A DNA stretch of 64,000 nucleotides from CAVWCW01 sp963753615 (GTDB lineage Bacteria > Pseudomonadota > Gammaproteobacteria > Chromatiales > Chromatiaceae): positions 86,649-150,648 of the forward strand of contig CAVWCW010000019.1 of the NCBI GenBank assembly GCA_963753615.1. The letters run 5' to 3'. Below the pieces are notes generated by a model that worked only from the letters and a program-made list of their open reading frames with translations, was not told the origin of the DNA and did no database searches. A program made the translations under genes and the position numbers. Shown piece after piece: positions 50,370 through 58,330 of this stretch; the first letter of the stretch is position 1, and the number at the start of each line of letters is the position of its first letter.

Positions 50370-51923
50370 ATGGCCGCCGGCCGCCGCCAGTTGCAGCCCC
50401 GCCTGCTGCTCCTGCTTTGGAGTCTGGCGCTCGGTGGTTGCACCACCCTGGGTCCTGATTTCCGGGAGCCCGAGGTGGACTGGTTGCGGGACTGGCAGCC
50501 GACGTTGTACGATCCGAAGGGGGATCCGAAGCAGGCCGATCTGGCTTTCTGGTGGCAGCAGTTCAAGGATCCGGCCCTCAACCAGCTGATCGAGACGGCG
50601 CGTCGGGACGGCATCTCCCTGCGCATCGCCGGCCTGCGTATCCTGGAAAGCCGGGCCCAGCTCGGGATCGCCGGAAGTACCTTGTATCCCCAGGTCCAGC
50701 AGGCGACCGGGGCGGCCACCTATGTGAATACCCAGCAGCGCGGCGGCGCCCTGGGCGACGACAGCCAAAGCCTGGTCAGTTACCAAGCCGGCTTTAACCT
50801 GTCCTGGGAGCTGGACTTCTGGGGCCGCTTCAAGCGCGGTATCGAATCGGCGGACGCCGCTTTCTTCGCCTCCATCGCCAATCAGCAGGACCTGCAGGTG
50901 CTGCTCAGCGCCCAGGCGGCGGACCTCTATTTCGCCTACCGCACCACCCAGCTGCGCATCCGCATCGCGCGCGAGAACGCCGCGCTGCAGCAGCGCAGCT
51001 ACGAAATCACCGAGCGCCTCTTCACAGCCGGCGGTGACTCCGAGCTCGACCTGCAGCAGGCCAAGAGTCAGTACCTGGCCACCCTGGCCACCATTCCGCA
51101 GTTGGAGGGCGCCTTGCACCAGACGCGCAATGCGCTTTGCGTGCTGCTCGGCCGACCGCCCGGCGAACTGCCGGAGCTGGCGGCGAGCGCACCGGCACTG
51201 CCCGGCATCGAGCCGCGCCGGATCGAGGGCATTCCGGCCCAGTTGCTGCTGCGCCGCCCGGACGTGCGCAGCGCCGCCTGGCAGGTGGCGGCCCAATCGG
51301 CGCAGATCGGTATTGCCGAGGCCGACTATTATCCCGCCATCTCGCTGCTGGGCAGCATCGGCTGGTCCGCCAGCAGCCTGAGCGCGGCCTCCGACACCGG
51401 CAGCCTGGCCATAGGTCCAGCCCTGCGCTGGAACCTGTTCGATCATGGGCGCATCGCCAACAACGTGCGGCTGCAGGATGCGCGCCTGCAGCAATTGATC
51501 GAGGGTTATCAGGACTCGGTGTTGCAGGCGGCCCGCGAGATCGACGATTCCGCCGTCAATCTGGTCAAGACCGCGGAACAGGACGTGATTCTCAAGCAAT
51601 CTTTGGGCGCCTCCGAGCGCGCCCTGGAGATCGCCAATACCCGCTACCGGGAAGGTTACGCCGATTTCCAGCGGGTGCTCGATGCCCAGCGCGCGCTGTT
51701 CTCCCAGGCCGAGCGCCAGGTGGTGAATCACGGCAGCCATATCCGCGCGGTGGTCGCCCTCTACAGAGGCCTGGGCGGGGGGTGGCAGGAGACTCCGATC
51801 GAGCAGCTGATTCCTGAGCGCGTGCGCGAACAGATGCGCGAACGGACCGACTGGGGCGATCTGCTGGATGCCCCCTTGCCGGATAGCCCCATGACACCAA
51901 CCTCCAGGGCCCTGCAGCAATGA
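50370..51923 (+). CDS. NodT/OprM-type outer-membrane efflux lipoprotein
   Basis: This is the TolC-like outer-membrane channel of a tripartite efflux pump. A lipoprotein signal ends in the lipobox LALGGC, followed by TTLGPDFREPEVDW and the paired helical repeats: LAFWWQQFKDPALNQLIETARRDGISLRIAGLRI with YQAGFNLSWELDFWGRFKRGIESA, then LLRRPDVRSAAWQVAAQSAQIGIAEADYYPAISLLGSIG. The usual P-x-x-T-LP segments and the length of 517 residues fit. Its stop overlaps the HlyD-type gene by four bases (ATGA). Confidence 0.9.
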   Translation: MAAGRRQLQPRLLLLLWSLALGGCTTLGPDFREPEVDWLRDWQPTLYDPKGDPKQADLAFWWQQFKDPALNQLIETARRDGISLRIAGLRILESRAQLGIAGSTLYPQVQQATGAATYVNTQQRGGALGDDSQSLVSYQAGFNLSWELDFWGRFKRGIESADAAFFASIANQQDLQVLLSAQAADLYFAYRTTQLRIRIARENAALQQRSYEITERLFTAGGDSELDLQQAKSQYLATLATIPQLEGALHQTRNALCVLLGRPPGELPELAASAPALPGIEPRRIEGIPAQLLLRRPDVRSAAWQVAAQSAQIGIAEADYYPAISLLGSIGWSASSLSAASDTGSLAIGPALRWNLFDHGRIANNVRLQDARLQQLIEGYQDSVLQAAREIDDSAVNLVKTAEQDVILKQSLGASERALEIANTRYREGYADFQRVLDAQRALFSQAERQVVNHGSHIRAVVALYRGLGGGWQETPIEQLIPERVREQMRERTDWGDLLDAPLPDSPMTPTSRALQQ

Positions 51924-53056
51924 GCGAACAAGAGAAAGAACCCAGCCCGCCGCCGGAGCCTCCCGCGGAGGAAAAGGCCGCCGCCTCCACGGTCAAGAAG
52001 GGATCTCTAGGGGTGCTGCTGCTGATCCTGCTCAGCCTCTGCTGGTACCTGCTGGGGGATCGCTTTACGCCCTACACCAGCCAGGCGCGGGTGCAGGGCT
52101 ATGTGGTGGGCGTGGCGCCGAAGGTGGCGGGTCTGGTGACCCGGGTCTGGGTGAAGAACAACCAGGAGGTGCAGGCCGGTCAGCCCCTGTTCGAAATCGA
52201 TCGCTCCCAGTACGAGATCGCGCTCATGCGCGCCCAGTCGGACCTGGAAAATGCCCGTAACCAGGTCGGTGCCGGCAGCGCCGGGGTGGAATCGGCCGAG
52301 GCCAATCTCCGCGCAGCCCGTGCCAACCGGCTAAAGGCCCAGCAGGACGCCGACCGTCAGGAACGCCTGTACCGGGAGGACCCGGGGACCATCTCGGTGC
52401 GGCGCCTGGAGATCTCCCGTGCCACCCTGGCGGAGGCCCGGGCCAGGGTGTCCTCCAGCGAGGCCGAGGTGCAGCGGGCGATCGACCAAATGGGCGGCGA
52501 CGCCGACGACAACGCCACGCTCAAGGCGGCCCAGAGCACGGTGGACAAGGCCGAGCTGGATTTGAGCAACACCGTCGTCGTGGCCGCCTCGCGCGGGGTG
52601 ATCACCGACCTGCGCGCGGACGTCGGCCAGTACGCCGGCACCGGCAGTCCGGTGATGACCCTAGTCGCCATCCAGGATGTCTGGATCAACGCCGAGTTCA
52701 CGGAGAACAATCTGGGCCACATGCAGGTCGGCACGCCGGTGGAGATCGTCATCGACGCCCTGCCCGGGCAGGTGCTCGGCGGCCATGTGCGCAGTATCGG
52801 CCTCGGCGTGAGCGCCGGCCAGCCCCCGCCCCCCGGCACCCTGCCGACGATCCAGAACAACCGGGACTGGCTGCGCCAATCCCAGCGCTTTCCCGTGATC
52901 GTCGGCTTCGATCCCGGGCAGAACGAACGGCTGCGCCAGCAAGTCCGGGTCGGCGGCCAGGCCGACGTGATCGCCTACACCGAAGAAGGGGGCCTGCTGC
53001 GCCTGTTGGGCAAGGCCTATATCCGGCTGCTTAGCTGGCTATCCTATGCCTACTGA
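51920..53056 (+). CDS. HlyD/EmrA family periplasmic adaptor
   Basis: The inner-membrane adaptor of the same pump. One N-terminal helix (GVLLLILLSLCWYLLGDRF) is followed by the barrel-sandwich hybrid (QGYVVGVAPKVAGLVTRVWVKNNQEVQAGQPLFEIDRSQYE), a coiled-coil hairpin (about residues 95-215) and LSNTVVVAASRGVITDLRADVGQYAGTGSPVMTLV, then VWINAEFTENNLGHMQVGTPVEI. This is the EmrA type. The length is 378 residues. It is coupled to the NodT gene upstream and followed after 15 bases by a DUF2955 membrane protein. Confidence 0.9.
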   Translation: MSEQEKEPSPPPEPPAEEKAAASTVKKGSLGVLLLILLSLCWYLLGDRFTPYTSQARVQGYVVGVAPKVAGLVTRVWVKNNQEVQAGQPLFEIDRSQYEIALMRAQSDLENARNQVGAGSAGVESAEANLRAARANRLKAQQDADRQERLYREDPGTISVRRLEISRATLAEARARVSSSEAEVQRAIDQMGGDADDNATLKAAQSTVDKAELDLSNTVVVAASRGVITDLRADVGQYAGTGSPVMTLVAIQDVWINAEFTENNLGHMQVGTPVEIVIDALPGQVLGGHVRSIGLGVSAGQPPPPGTLPTIQNNRDWLRQSQRFPVIVGFDPGQNERLRQQVRVGGQADVIAYTEEGGLLRLLGKAYIRLLSWLSYAY

Positions 53057-53071
53057 GGCGGGGCCCTGAAC

Positions 53072-54121
53072 ATGCACCTCCAGGCCCGGCGCGTATTCCG
53101 CCTGAGCGCGGTTTTTGCGGCCTCCCTCGCCCTGGGCTACGCCCTGGCGCTGCCGCTGCCGTTCATCGCCCCGGTGTTCGCCTTCATGCTTACCGCCACC
53201 CCGGGTCCGCCCATGGGTCTTAAGGCGCTGTTCGGTCTGGTCTTGCTGCTGCTGCTGACCACGGGCGTCGGCCTGCTGCTGACCCCGGTGCTGATCCACT
53301 ATCCTGTTACCGGGGTGCTGCTGGCGACGCTCGGAATCTATCTCAGCTTCTATCTCACGGTGCACCTGGGCAAGGGCCTGGTGGGTGCCTTCCTGGCGGT
53401 GGGCGTAGCCCTGATCTCCGCCGCCGGCCTGGCCAGTTACGCGATGGCCGTCATCGTGATCCAGTCGTTGGTCATCGGTGTCGTCATTGCGGTGGTTTGC
53501 CAGTGGCTCGTCTACCCCTGGTTCCCCGAAGATGCGGGCCCGGCTCAGCGTCCGCCCCCCAAACCCGGGGCCGAGGACTCCAAGTGGATCGCGCTGCGCG
53601 CCACCCTGATCCTGTTGCCGGTCTACCTGGTCGCCCTGAGCAACCCGGCGATGTATCTGGCTACCGTTATGAAGACGGTGTCGCTCGGTCAGCAGAGTTC
53701 TATGATCGATGCCCGCAGCGCTGGGCGCGAGCTGATTGGCTCGACCTTTCTCGGCGGTTGCTTCGCGGTGATGATGTGGGCCTCGCTGGGCATCTGCATC
53801 AATCTGTGGATGTACTTCTGGCTCACGCTGCTGGTTGGCATCTATTTCTCCGCCAAGCTCTACCGCATGCTCGCCAGCCGATTTCCGGCTTCCTTTTGGC
53901 TCAATGTGGCGGTGACCATGCTGATCCTGCTCGGCCCGGCGGTGGAGGACAGTGACAGCGGCAAGGACGTATATGCGGCCTTTGCGGTTCGGATGGGGCT
54001 TTTCTTCGCAGTGACCCTGTATGCCTGGCTGGCGGTCGCTACGCTGGAATGGCTGCGCGAGCGGCGGCGCCGCAAGCGCGGCCGCTTCGGGCCCCGGGCT
54101 GCGCCGGTGGCCGCCGGCTGA
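53072..54121 (+). CDS. DUF2955 (FUSC-like) inner-membrane protein
   Basis: A 349-residue integral membrane protein with about ten helices in two halves: ALPLPFIAPVFAFMLTATPGPPMGLKALFGLVLLLLLTTGVGLLL and, after a Pro-rich cytoplasmic linker (AGPAQRPPPKPGAEDSKWI), MKTVSLGQQSSMIDARSAGRELIGSTFLGGCFAVMMWA. This two-half arrangement is the DUF2955/FUSC type found beside EmrA-like adaptors, as in aromatic acid and fusaric acid efflux. It probably serves as the inner-membrane partner of the tripartite pump. The substrate is not known. Confidence 0.82.
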   Translation: MHLQARRVFRLSAVFAASLALGYALALPLPFIAPVFAFMLTATPGPPMGLKALFGLVLLLLLTTGVGLLLTPVLIHYPVTGVLLATLGIYLSFYLTVHLGKGLVGAFLAVGVALISAAGLASYAMAVIVIQSLVIGVVIAVVCQWLVYPWFPEDAGPAQRPPPKPGAEDSKWIALRATLILLPVYLVALSNPAMYLATVMKTVSLGQQSSMIDARSAGRELIGSTFLGGCFAVMMWASLGICINLWMYFWLTLLVGIYFSAKLYRMLASRFPASFWLNVAVTMLILLGPAVEDSDSGKDVYAAFAVRMGLFFAVTLYAWLAVATLEWLRERRRRKRGRFGPRAAPVAAG

Positions 54122-54137
54122 GCCCGGGCCGTTCCCT

Positions 54138-55352
54138 CTATCCAGGTTCAGGCCCTGTACGTCGTCCGGCGAACCAGCGCAGTGCCACAGCGTCGTGCGC
54201 TGGCCGATTGCCGACCTCCCCCAGCCAACTCCGCAGTTCCTGGCCGTTTAGCTGTTGGCGCCAGGCCAGGGTCAGGCGACCCAGCAACAGGGCGCTGGAG
54301 GCCAGGGTCCAGACCAGCACCGCTGCCAGGCCGAGGTCCGGGCGCCCCCCCAGGGCCCCGGCGGTGAGAAAAACCAGGCTCGGGTTGCGCCTGGCGGTGA
54401 TCAGGCGCGTATAGGAGTCGAAGCGACGCCAGGCGAAGATACTAAAGGGGGCCTGGAGCCAGCGCCGGAAGGACGCCTCCGCCAGTCGGCCGCCGATATA
54501 GCCGGCGAAGATCAGCCCGATGCTCAGCCCGAGCCCGAGGCCGGGAATGCCCGGAGCGTAACTGGCCAGCCCCAGGCCCCAGGCCAGGTACCAGAAGGGT
54601 GGATGGATCTGGTCCAACAGGTGGTCGAACAGGTTGCCGAAGCGGGTGGAAGTCAGCGTCACCCGTGCCAGCTTGCCGTCGACGGTGTCGAGAAAGGTCA
54701 TCAGCCAGCCGGCCGCCAGGCCCCAACCCAGTTCCCCGACCGAGAACAGCAACCCGACTGCAAGGGCCAGCAACCAGCTCAGGGCGGTGACCTGGTTCGG
54801 GCGAATGCCCAGGCGCACGCAGGCGCGGGTTGCCCAGCGGGCGGGCAGGGGCCAGAGCCATTTGGTGATCAGGTCGGTAATCCCCTTGTAGGCATCGTCG
54901 AACAACTCGCGCTCGAGAGCGGCGCGCCCAACGGCGTCGATCGGCCGCACCTGCGGCGGGCTCAGCTTGCGCAGCTTGGTGTCGAAGCCAGAGCCCAGGT
55001 CGGCCGGAGTGACGCTGCGCAGGCCCCGCGGCAGCCGGGCGCCGGGCTGCCCGGCGAGCAGGGCGCGCAGCCCGGGGGCGGAGGCCGACGCGACTCGGGC
55101 CGCCACCGGGCGGGTGCCGGTGTGGTCAAATACCAGCAGGTTCGAGCGTTCGGCCAGTCCTACCAAGACGCGCTGGTCGTAGAGTTGATCGCCGCGCAAT
55201 AGCAGCACCTCGGCATCGGGGGGGACCATTTTCAGGTCGTGGGCCCAGTCGATATCCTCCAACTGGGCCAGCTGGCGCTGAAGGCGTTGTCCCGGGGTCA
55301 GGCCCCAGAGGCGGAGGTTCGATGGCTGAATCAGGTGTGCGTAGAGTTTCAT
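54138..55352 (-). CDS. CDP-alcohol phosphatidyltransferase with N-terminal nucleotidyltransferase-like domain
   Basis: The 404-residue protein has the CDP-alcohol phosphotransferase signature LDTVDGKLARVTLTSTRFGNLFDHLLDQ (D-x2-D-G-x2-A-R-x8-G-x3-D-x3-D) in a C-terminal membrane domain of about six helices. The first 150 or so residues (LLLRGDQLYDQRVLVGLAERSN, DTKLRKLSP) resemble the N-terminal cytidylyltransferase-like domain found in archaeal and bacterial inositol-phosphate CDP-alcohol enzymes, but the P-loop-type Gly-rich start is missing, so this part may be inactive. It probably joins a CDP-alcohol headgroup to a lipid or sugar-alcohol phosphate. It is the last gene of the lipid-type minus-strand cluster. 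Confidence 0.78.
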   Translation of the reverse strand: MKLYAHLIQPSNLRLWGLTPGQRLQRQLAQLEDIDWAHDLKMVPPDAEVLLLRGDQLYDQRVLVGLAERSNLLVFDHTGTRPVAARVASASAPGLRALLAGQPGARLPRGLRSVTPADLGSGFDTKLRKLSPPQVRPIDAVGRAALERELFDDAYKGITDLITKWLWPLPARWATRACVRLGIRPNQVTALSWLLALAVGLLFSVGELGWGLAAGWLMTFLDTVDGKLARVTLTSTRFGNLFDHLLDQIHPPFWYLAWGLGLASYAPGIPGLGLGLSIGLIFAGYIGGRLAEASFRRWLQAPFSIFAWRRFDSYTRLITARRNPSLVFLTAGALGGRPDLGLAAVLVWTLASSALLLGRLTLAWRQQLNGQELRSWLGEVGNRPAHDAVALRWFAGRRTGPEPG

Positions 55353-55375
55353 GGTGTCGGTTCTCGGTCGATACG

Positions 55376-57088
55376 TCAGGCCGCCGTGCGCTGATGGGCA
55401 GCAGGCGGGGATAGGGGCAGCAGCCGTCCCTGTTCCAGCCGCAGTAAGCGGTCGGAGATGGCGGACAGCCCGGATTGGTGGGAGATGGCGAGCACGGTCA
55501 TGCGGCCGCGCAGGCCGGCCAGGGTGGCGCACAGGGCGGCCTCGCTGGCCGGGTCGAGGGCGCTGGTAGCCTCATCCAGGATCAGCAGCCGGGGCCGGCG
55601 GATCAGGGCGCGGGCAATGCACAGGCGCTGGCGCTGGCCGCCGGACAACCGGCTGCCGTGCTCGCCCACCGGGCTGTCGAGGCCCTCGGGGAGGGCGCTC
55701 ACGAAGTCCCAGGCCCCAGCGGCGCGCAGGGCGGCTTCGGCGTCGGCCGGACGCAGCGCCGGGTCGCCCAGAGTGAGATTGTGCAGCACGCTGTCGTGCA
55801 GCAGCAGGTTGTCCTGGGGCACATAACCGATCTGGCGACGCCACTGCCCCAGATCCAGGTCGCCGAGCGGCACCCCATCCAAGCGCACCTGGCCCTGCTG
55901 GGGCTGAAGCAGGCCGGTGATCAGGTCGAGGATGGTCGACTTGCCGGCCCCGGACGGGCCCATCAGGGTGGTGAAGCTGCCGGCCGGCAGGCGCAGTTCG
56001 ATCCCCCGCAGCACCGGCCGCTCGCCGTAGGCAAAGCCGATGCGGTGCAGCGCCAGTTCGCGCTCGAAGCGGGGTGTCCCGCCCCCGCTGGCGGGCTCCC
56101 GGGCCGCGACCGCTTGTTCGATCATCCGAGTCAGGGCCCAGTAGGCGCTCTCTGCTGTGACCATCTTCTGGTAGCTCTGCTGCACCTTTCCCAGGTAGCC
56201 CAGCACCCGCACCAGCAGCAGCATCAGCACCAGCACGCTGGCCAGGGACATCTCGAACCAGGCCACGGCCAGATACAGGCCGAGCGCGGCAAAGGCGACG
56301 ATCACCGGTTCGTAGAGGGCGCGCAGGGCCTCGTTGCTGAACACCTCCCGGCGCAGGGCCTTGTGCAGGCGGCCGGTTTCGGATTCCAGCATGGCGCTCG
56401 CCCGGCCGGTCACGCCCATCGCCTTGAGGGCCTTCACCGAAAGCAGGGTGTCGGTCATGCGCCCCACCAGGGCGCCCATTACCTTGGTCTGTTTCTTTCC
56501 GGAACGCCGGCTGGCGCGGATGAGGCTCCCGAAACCGGCCATGACCAGCCCCCCGAGCAGCAGCGCCACCAAGGCGGCCTGCCAGGAGACGGTCACAGCG
56601 ACTGCGGCGTAGACCAGGGTCTCCACCAGCAGGGCGAAGCTGCGGGTACCGTGGAGATAGGCGTTGGCGGCGCGTCCGGGTTGGGTCGCCATGGCGTTGG
56701 TCAAGCCGCCGGCGGGTTGACGGATAAAGTAGTCCCAACGGGCCTCTACCAAAGACCGGAGCAGACCGAGGCGCAAGTCCGTGGCGATCTGGGCCACGCT
56801 GTAGCCGACGTGTCGATTGGCAAGCAGCACCAGCAGACTCTTGAGCAAGATGCCCATAACCAGTAACCCCAGCAGCAGGCCCAGGGAGAGGTCGATGCCC
56901 CCGGCGCTGAGCAGGGAGGCCAGGGGACCCTCGTCCCCGGGTCCCTCCGGTTGGTCCATGGCCAGGTTCAGTGCCGGCAGCAGGGTGGACAGGCTCAGCG
57001 CCTGCATAATTCCCGCCGCCAGCAGGGCGAGCAGGGTGACCAGGGTGCGCCCCGGGTATACGCGCAGCAGATGCAGCATGAATTTCAT
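55376..57088 (-). CDS. ABC transporter, fused permease and ATPase (MsbA/lipid exporter type)
   Basis: A 570-residue half-transporter. Residues about 1-310 hold six helices, starting YPGRTLVTLLALLAAGIMQ, with the coupling helix RRSGKKQTKVMGALVGRMTDTLL. The nucleotide-binding domain has GPSGAGKST (Walker A), IGYVPQDNLLLHDSVLHNL (Q-loop and surroundings), LSGGQRQRLCIARALI (signature), LLILDEATSALD (Walker B) and LAISHQS (H-loop). MsbA-like exporters flip lipids or lipid-linked molecules across the inner membrane. Between the phosphatidyltransferase and the aminotransferase genes, it most likely exports the product of this cluster. Confidence 0.87.
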   Translation of the reverse strand: MKFMLHLLRVYPGRTLVTLLALLAAGIMQALSLSTLLPALNLAMDQPEGPGDEGPLASLLSAGGIDLSLGLLLGLLVMGILLKSLLVLLANRHVGYSVAQIATDLRLGLLRSLVEARWDYFIRQPAGGLTNAMATQPGRAANAYLHGTRSFALLVETLVYAAVAVTVSWQAALVALLLGGLVMAGFGSLIRASRRSGKKQTKVMGALVGRMTDTLLSVKALKAMGVTGRASAMLESETGRLHKALRREVFSNEALRALYEPVIVAFAALGLYLAVAWFEMSLASVLVLMLLLVRVLGYLGKVQQSYQKMVTAESAYWALTRMIEQAVAAREPASGGGTPRFERELALHRIGFAYGERPVLRGIELRLPAGSFTTLMGPSGAGKSTILDLITGLLQPQQGQVRLDGVPLGDLDLGQWRRQIGYVPQDNLLLHDSVLHNLTLGDPALRPADAEAALRAAGAWDFVSALPEGLDSPVGEHGSRLSGGQRQRLCIARALIRRPRLLILDEATSALDPASEAALCATLAGLRGRMTVLAISHQSGLSAISDRLLRLEQGRLLPLSPPAAHQRTAA

Positions 57089-57095
57089 GGCGGGC

Positions 57096-58295
57096 TCAGG
57101 CGACGGAGGTCTGGGGTGCGGAGGCGGGCAGCGCCAGAAAGGCCCGACGAATCCGCTCCACCTGCTCGGGGCTGTGGGCGGCGCTCAGGCTGCAGCGCAG
57201 CAGGCAGCGGCCGCTGGGGGTGGCGGGCGGCAGCACCAGGTTGACGTAGACGCCCTCTGCCAGCAGCGCGCGCCACCAGCTCAGGGCCTGGGCTTGGCTG
57301 CCGACTTCGACCGCCACCACCGGACCCGGCTGTGGGCCGAGGCGAAAGCCAGCCGCCTTGAGCGGCGGGTACAGGCGCTCCACGTTATTCCACAGGCGTC
57401 GGCGCAGCGCCGGACGGTTCTGCAACTGGGTCAGCGCGGCGCGGGTGGAGGCGATCACCGAGGGGGCCATGGAGGCGGTGAAGATATAGGCCCGAATGGC
57501 GTAGCGCACCAGGTCGAGCTCCGGGTGGAGGCTGGTGCAGAAGCCTCCCACCGACCCCAGGCTCTTGCTGAAGGTACCGACGATGAAATCGACGTCCTTC
57601 TCCACCCCGGCGGCTTCAGCCAGGCCCCGCCCGTTGGCGCCCAGCACCCCCAGGGAGTGGGCCTCGTCGACCATCAGATAGCCGCCGTAGCGGCGCTTTA
57701 GCGCGGCGATCTCGGCCAGCGGCGCCTGGTCGCCGAGCATGCTGTAAATACCCTCCACCACGATCAGGGCGCGGGCGGCCCGCTCCCCCAGGCGGCGCAG
57801 GCGCTTTTCCAGGTCGGCCAAGTCATTGTGTCGGAAGCGGATCACTTCGGCGCCGCTCAGGCGCGCCCCTTCGTAGATACTGGCGTGACAGTCGGCGTCC
57901 AGCAGCAGCGGGTCGCCTGGCCCGACCAGCGTGCTGACCATCCCCATCGTGGCTAGAAATCCGGTGGAGAAGACGATAGCGGCGGGGGTGCCGAAAAATT
58001 GCGCCAGCTCCTGCTCCAAAGCCTGGTGCCCGGCGAAGCTGCCGTTGGCCACGCGCGAGCCGGTGGTGCCGGTGCCCTGGGTCTCCAGGGCCTGGCGCCC
58101 CGCGGCGATGCAGGTCGGGTCGAAGCTCAGGCCGAGGTAGTTGTTGCTGCCCGCGAGGATGACGCGGCGGCCGTCGATTACACCCTCGCTGGCGGACAGG
58201 ATCTGTTCGGTGACGGCGCCCACCGGCATGCTGCCCTCGGCGGCCAGTTCGGCTCGGGCCTCGGCCAGGGATTGGAAGCGGTCGAATAGGTTCAT
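57096..58295 (-). CDS. alpha-oxoamine synthase, serine palmitoyltransferase-like
   Basis: A PLP-dependent class II aminotransferase-fold enzyme of the alpha-oxoamine synthase family (KBL, BioF, ALAS, SPT): SNNYLGLSFDP, GTTGSRVANGSFAGHQALEQELA, FSTGFLATMGMVSTLVGPGDPLLLDADCHASIYEGARLSGAEV, VVEGIYSMLGDQAPLAEIAALKRRYGGYLMVDEAHSLGVLG (the catalytic Asp-x-Ala-His) and VGTFSKSLGSVGGF with the Schiff-base Lys. Length 399. The family decarboxylatively joins an amino acid to an acyl thioester. With the acyl-AMP ligase next to it, an SPT-like function (serine plus long-chain acyl-ACP or acyl-CoA) is favoured over BioF, but this cannot be settled by eye. Confidence 0.84.
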   Translation of the reverse strand: MNLFDRFQSLAEARAELAAEGSMPVGAVTEQILSASEGVIDGRRVILAGSNNYLGLSFDPTCIAAGRQALETQGTGTTGSRVANGSFAGHQALEQELAQFFGTPAAIVFSTGFLATMGMVSTLVGPGDPLLLDADCHASIYEGARLSGAEVIRFRHNDLADLEKRLRRLGERAARALIVVEGIYSMLGDQAPLAEIAALKRRYGGYLMVDEAHSLGVLGANGRGLAEAAGVEKDVDFIVGTFSKSLGSVGGFCTSLHPELDLVRYAIRAYIFTASMAPSVIASTRAALTQLQNRPALRRRLWNNVERLYPPLKAAGFRLGPQPGPVVAVEVGSQAQALSWWRALLAEGVYVNLVLPPATPSGRCLLRCSLSAAHSPEQVERIRRAFLALPASAPQTSVA

Positions 58296-58330
58296 CGCGG
58301 TCTCCGGGTATGGTCTCGAAAAGGGCTTTT

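Noticed and set aside
53551..53600. Pro-rich linker of the DUF2955 protein as a frameshift
   Set aside because: The frame stays open and both membrane halves are in register; such a linker is normal between the halves.
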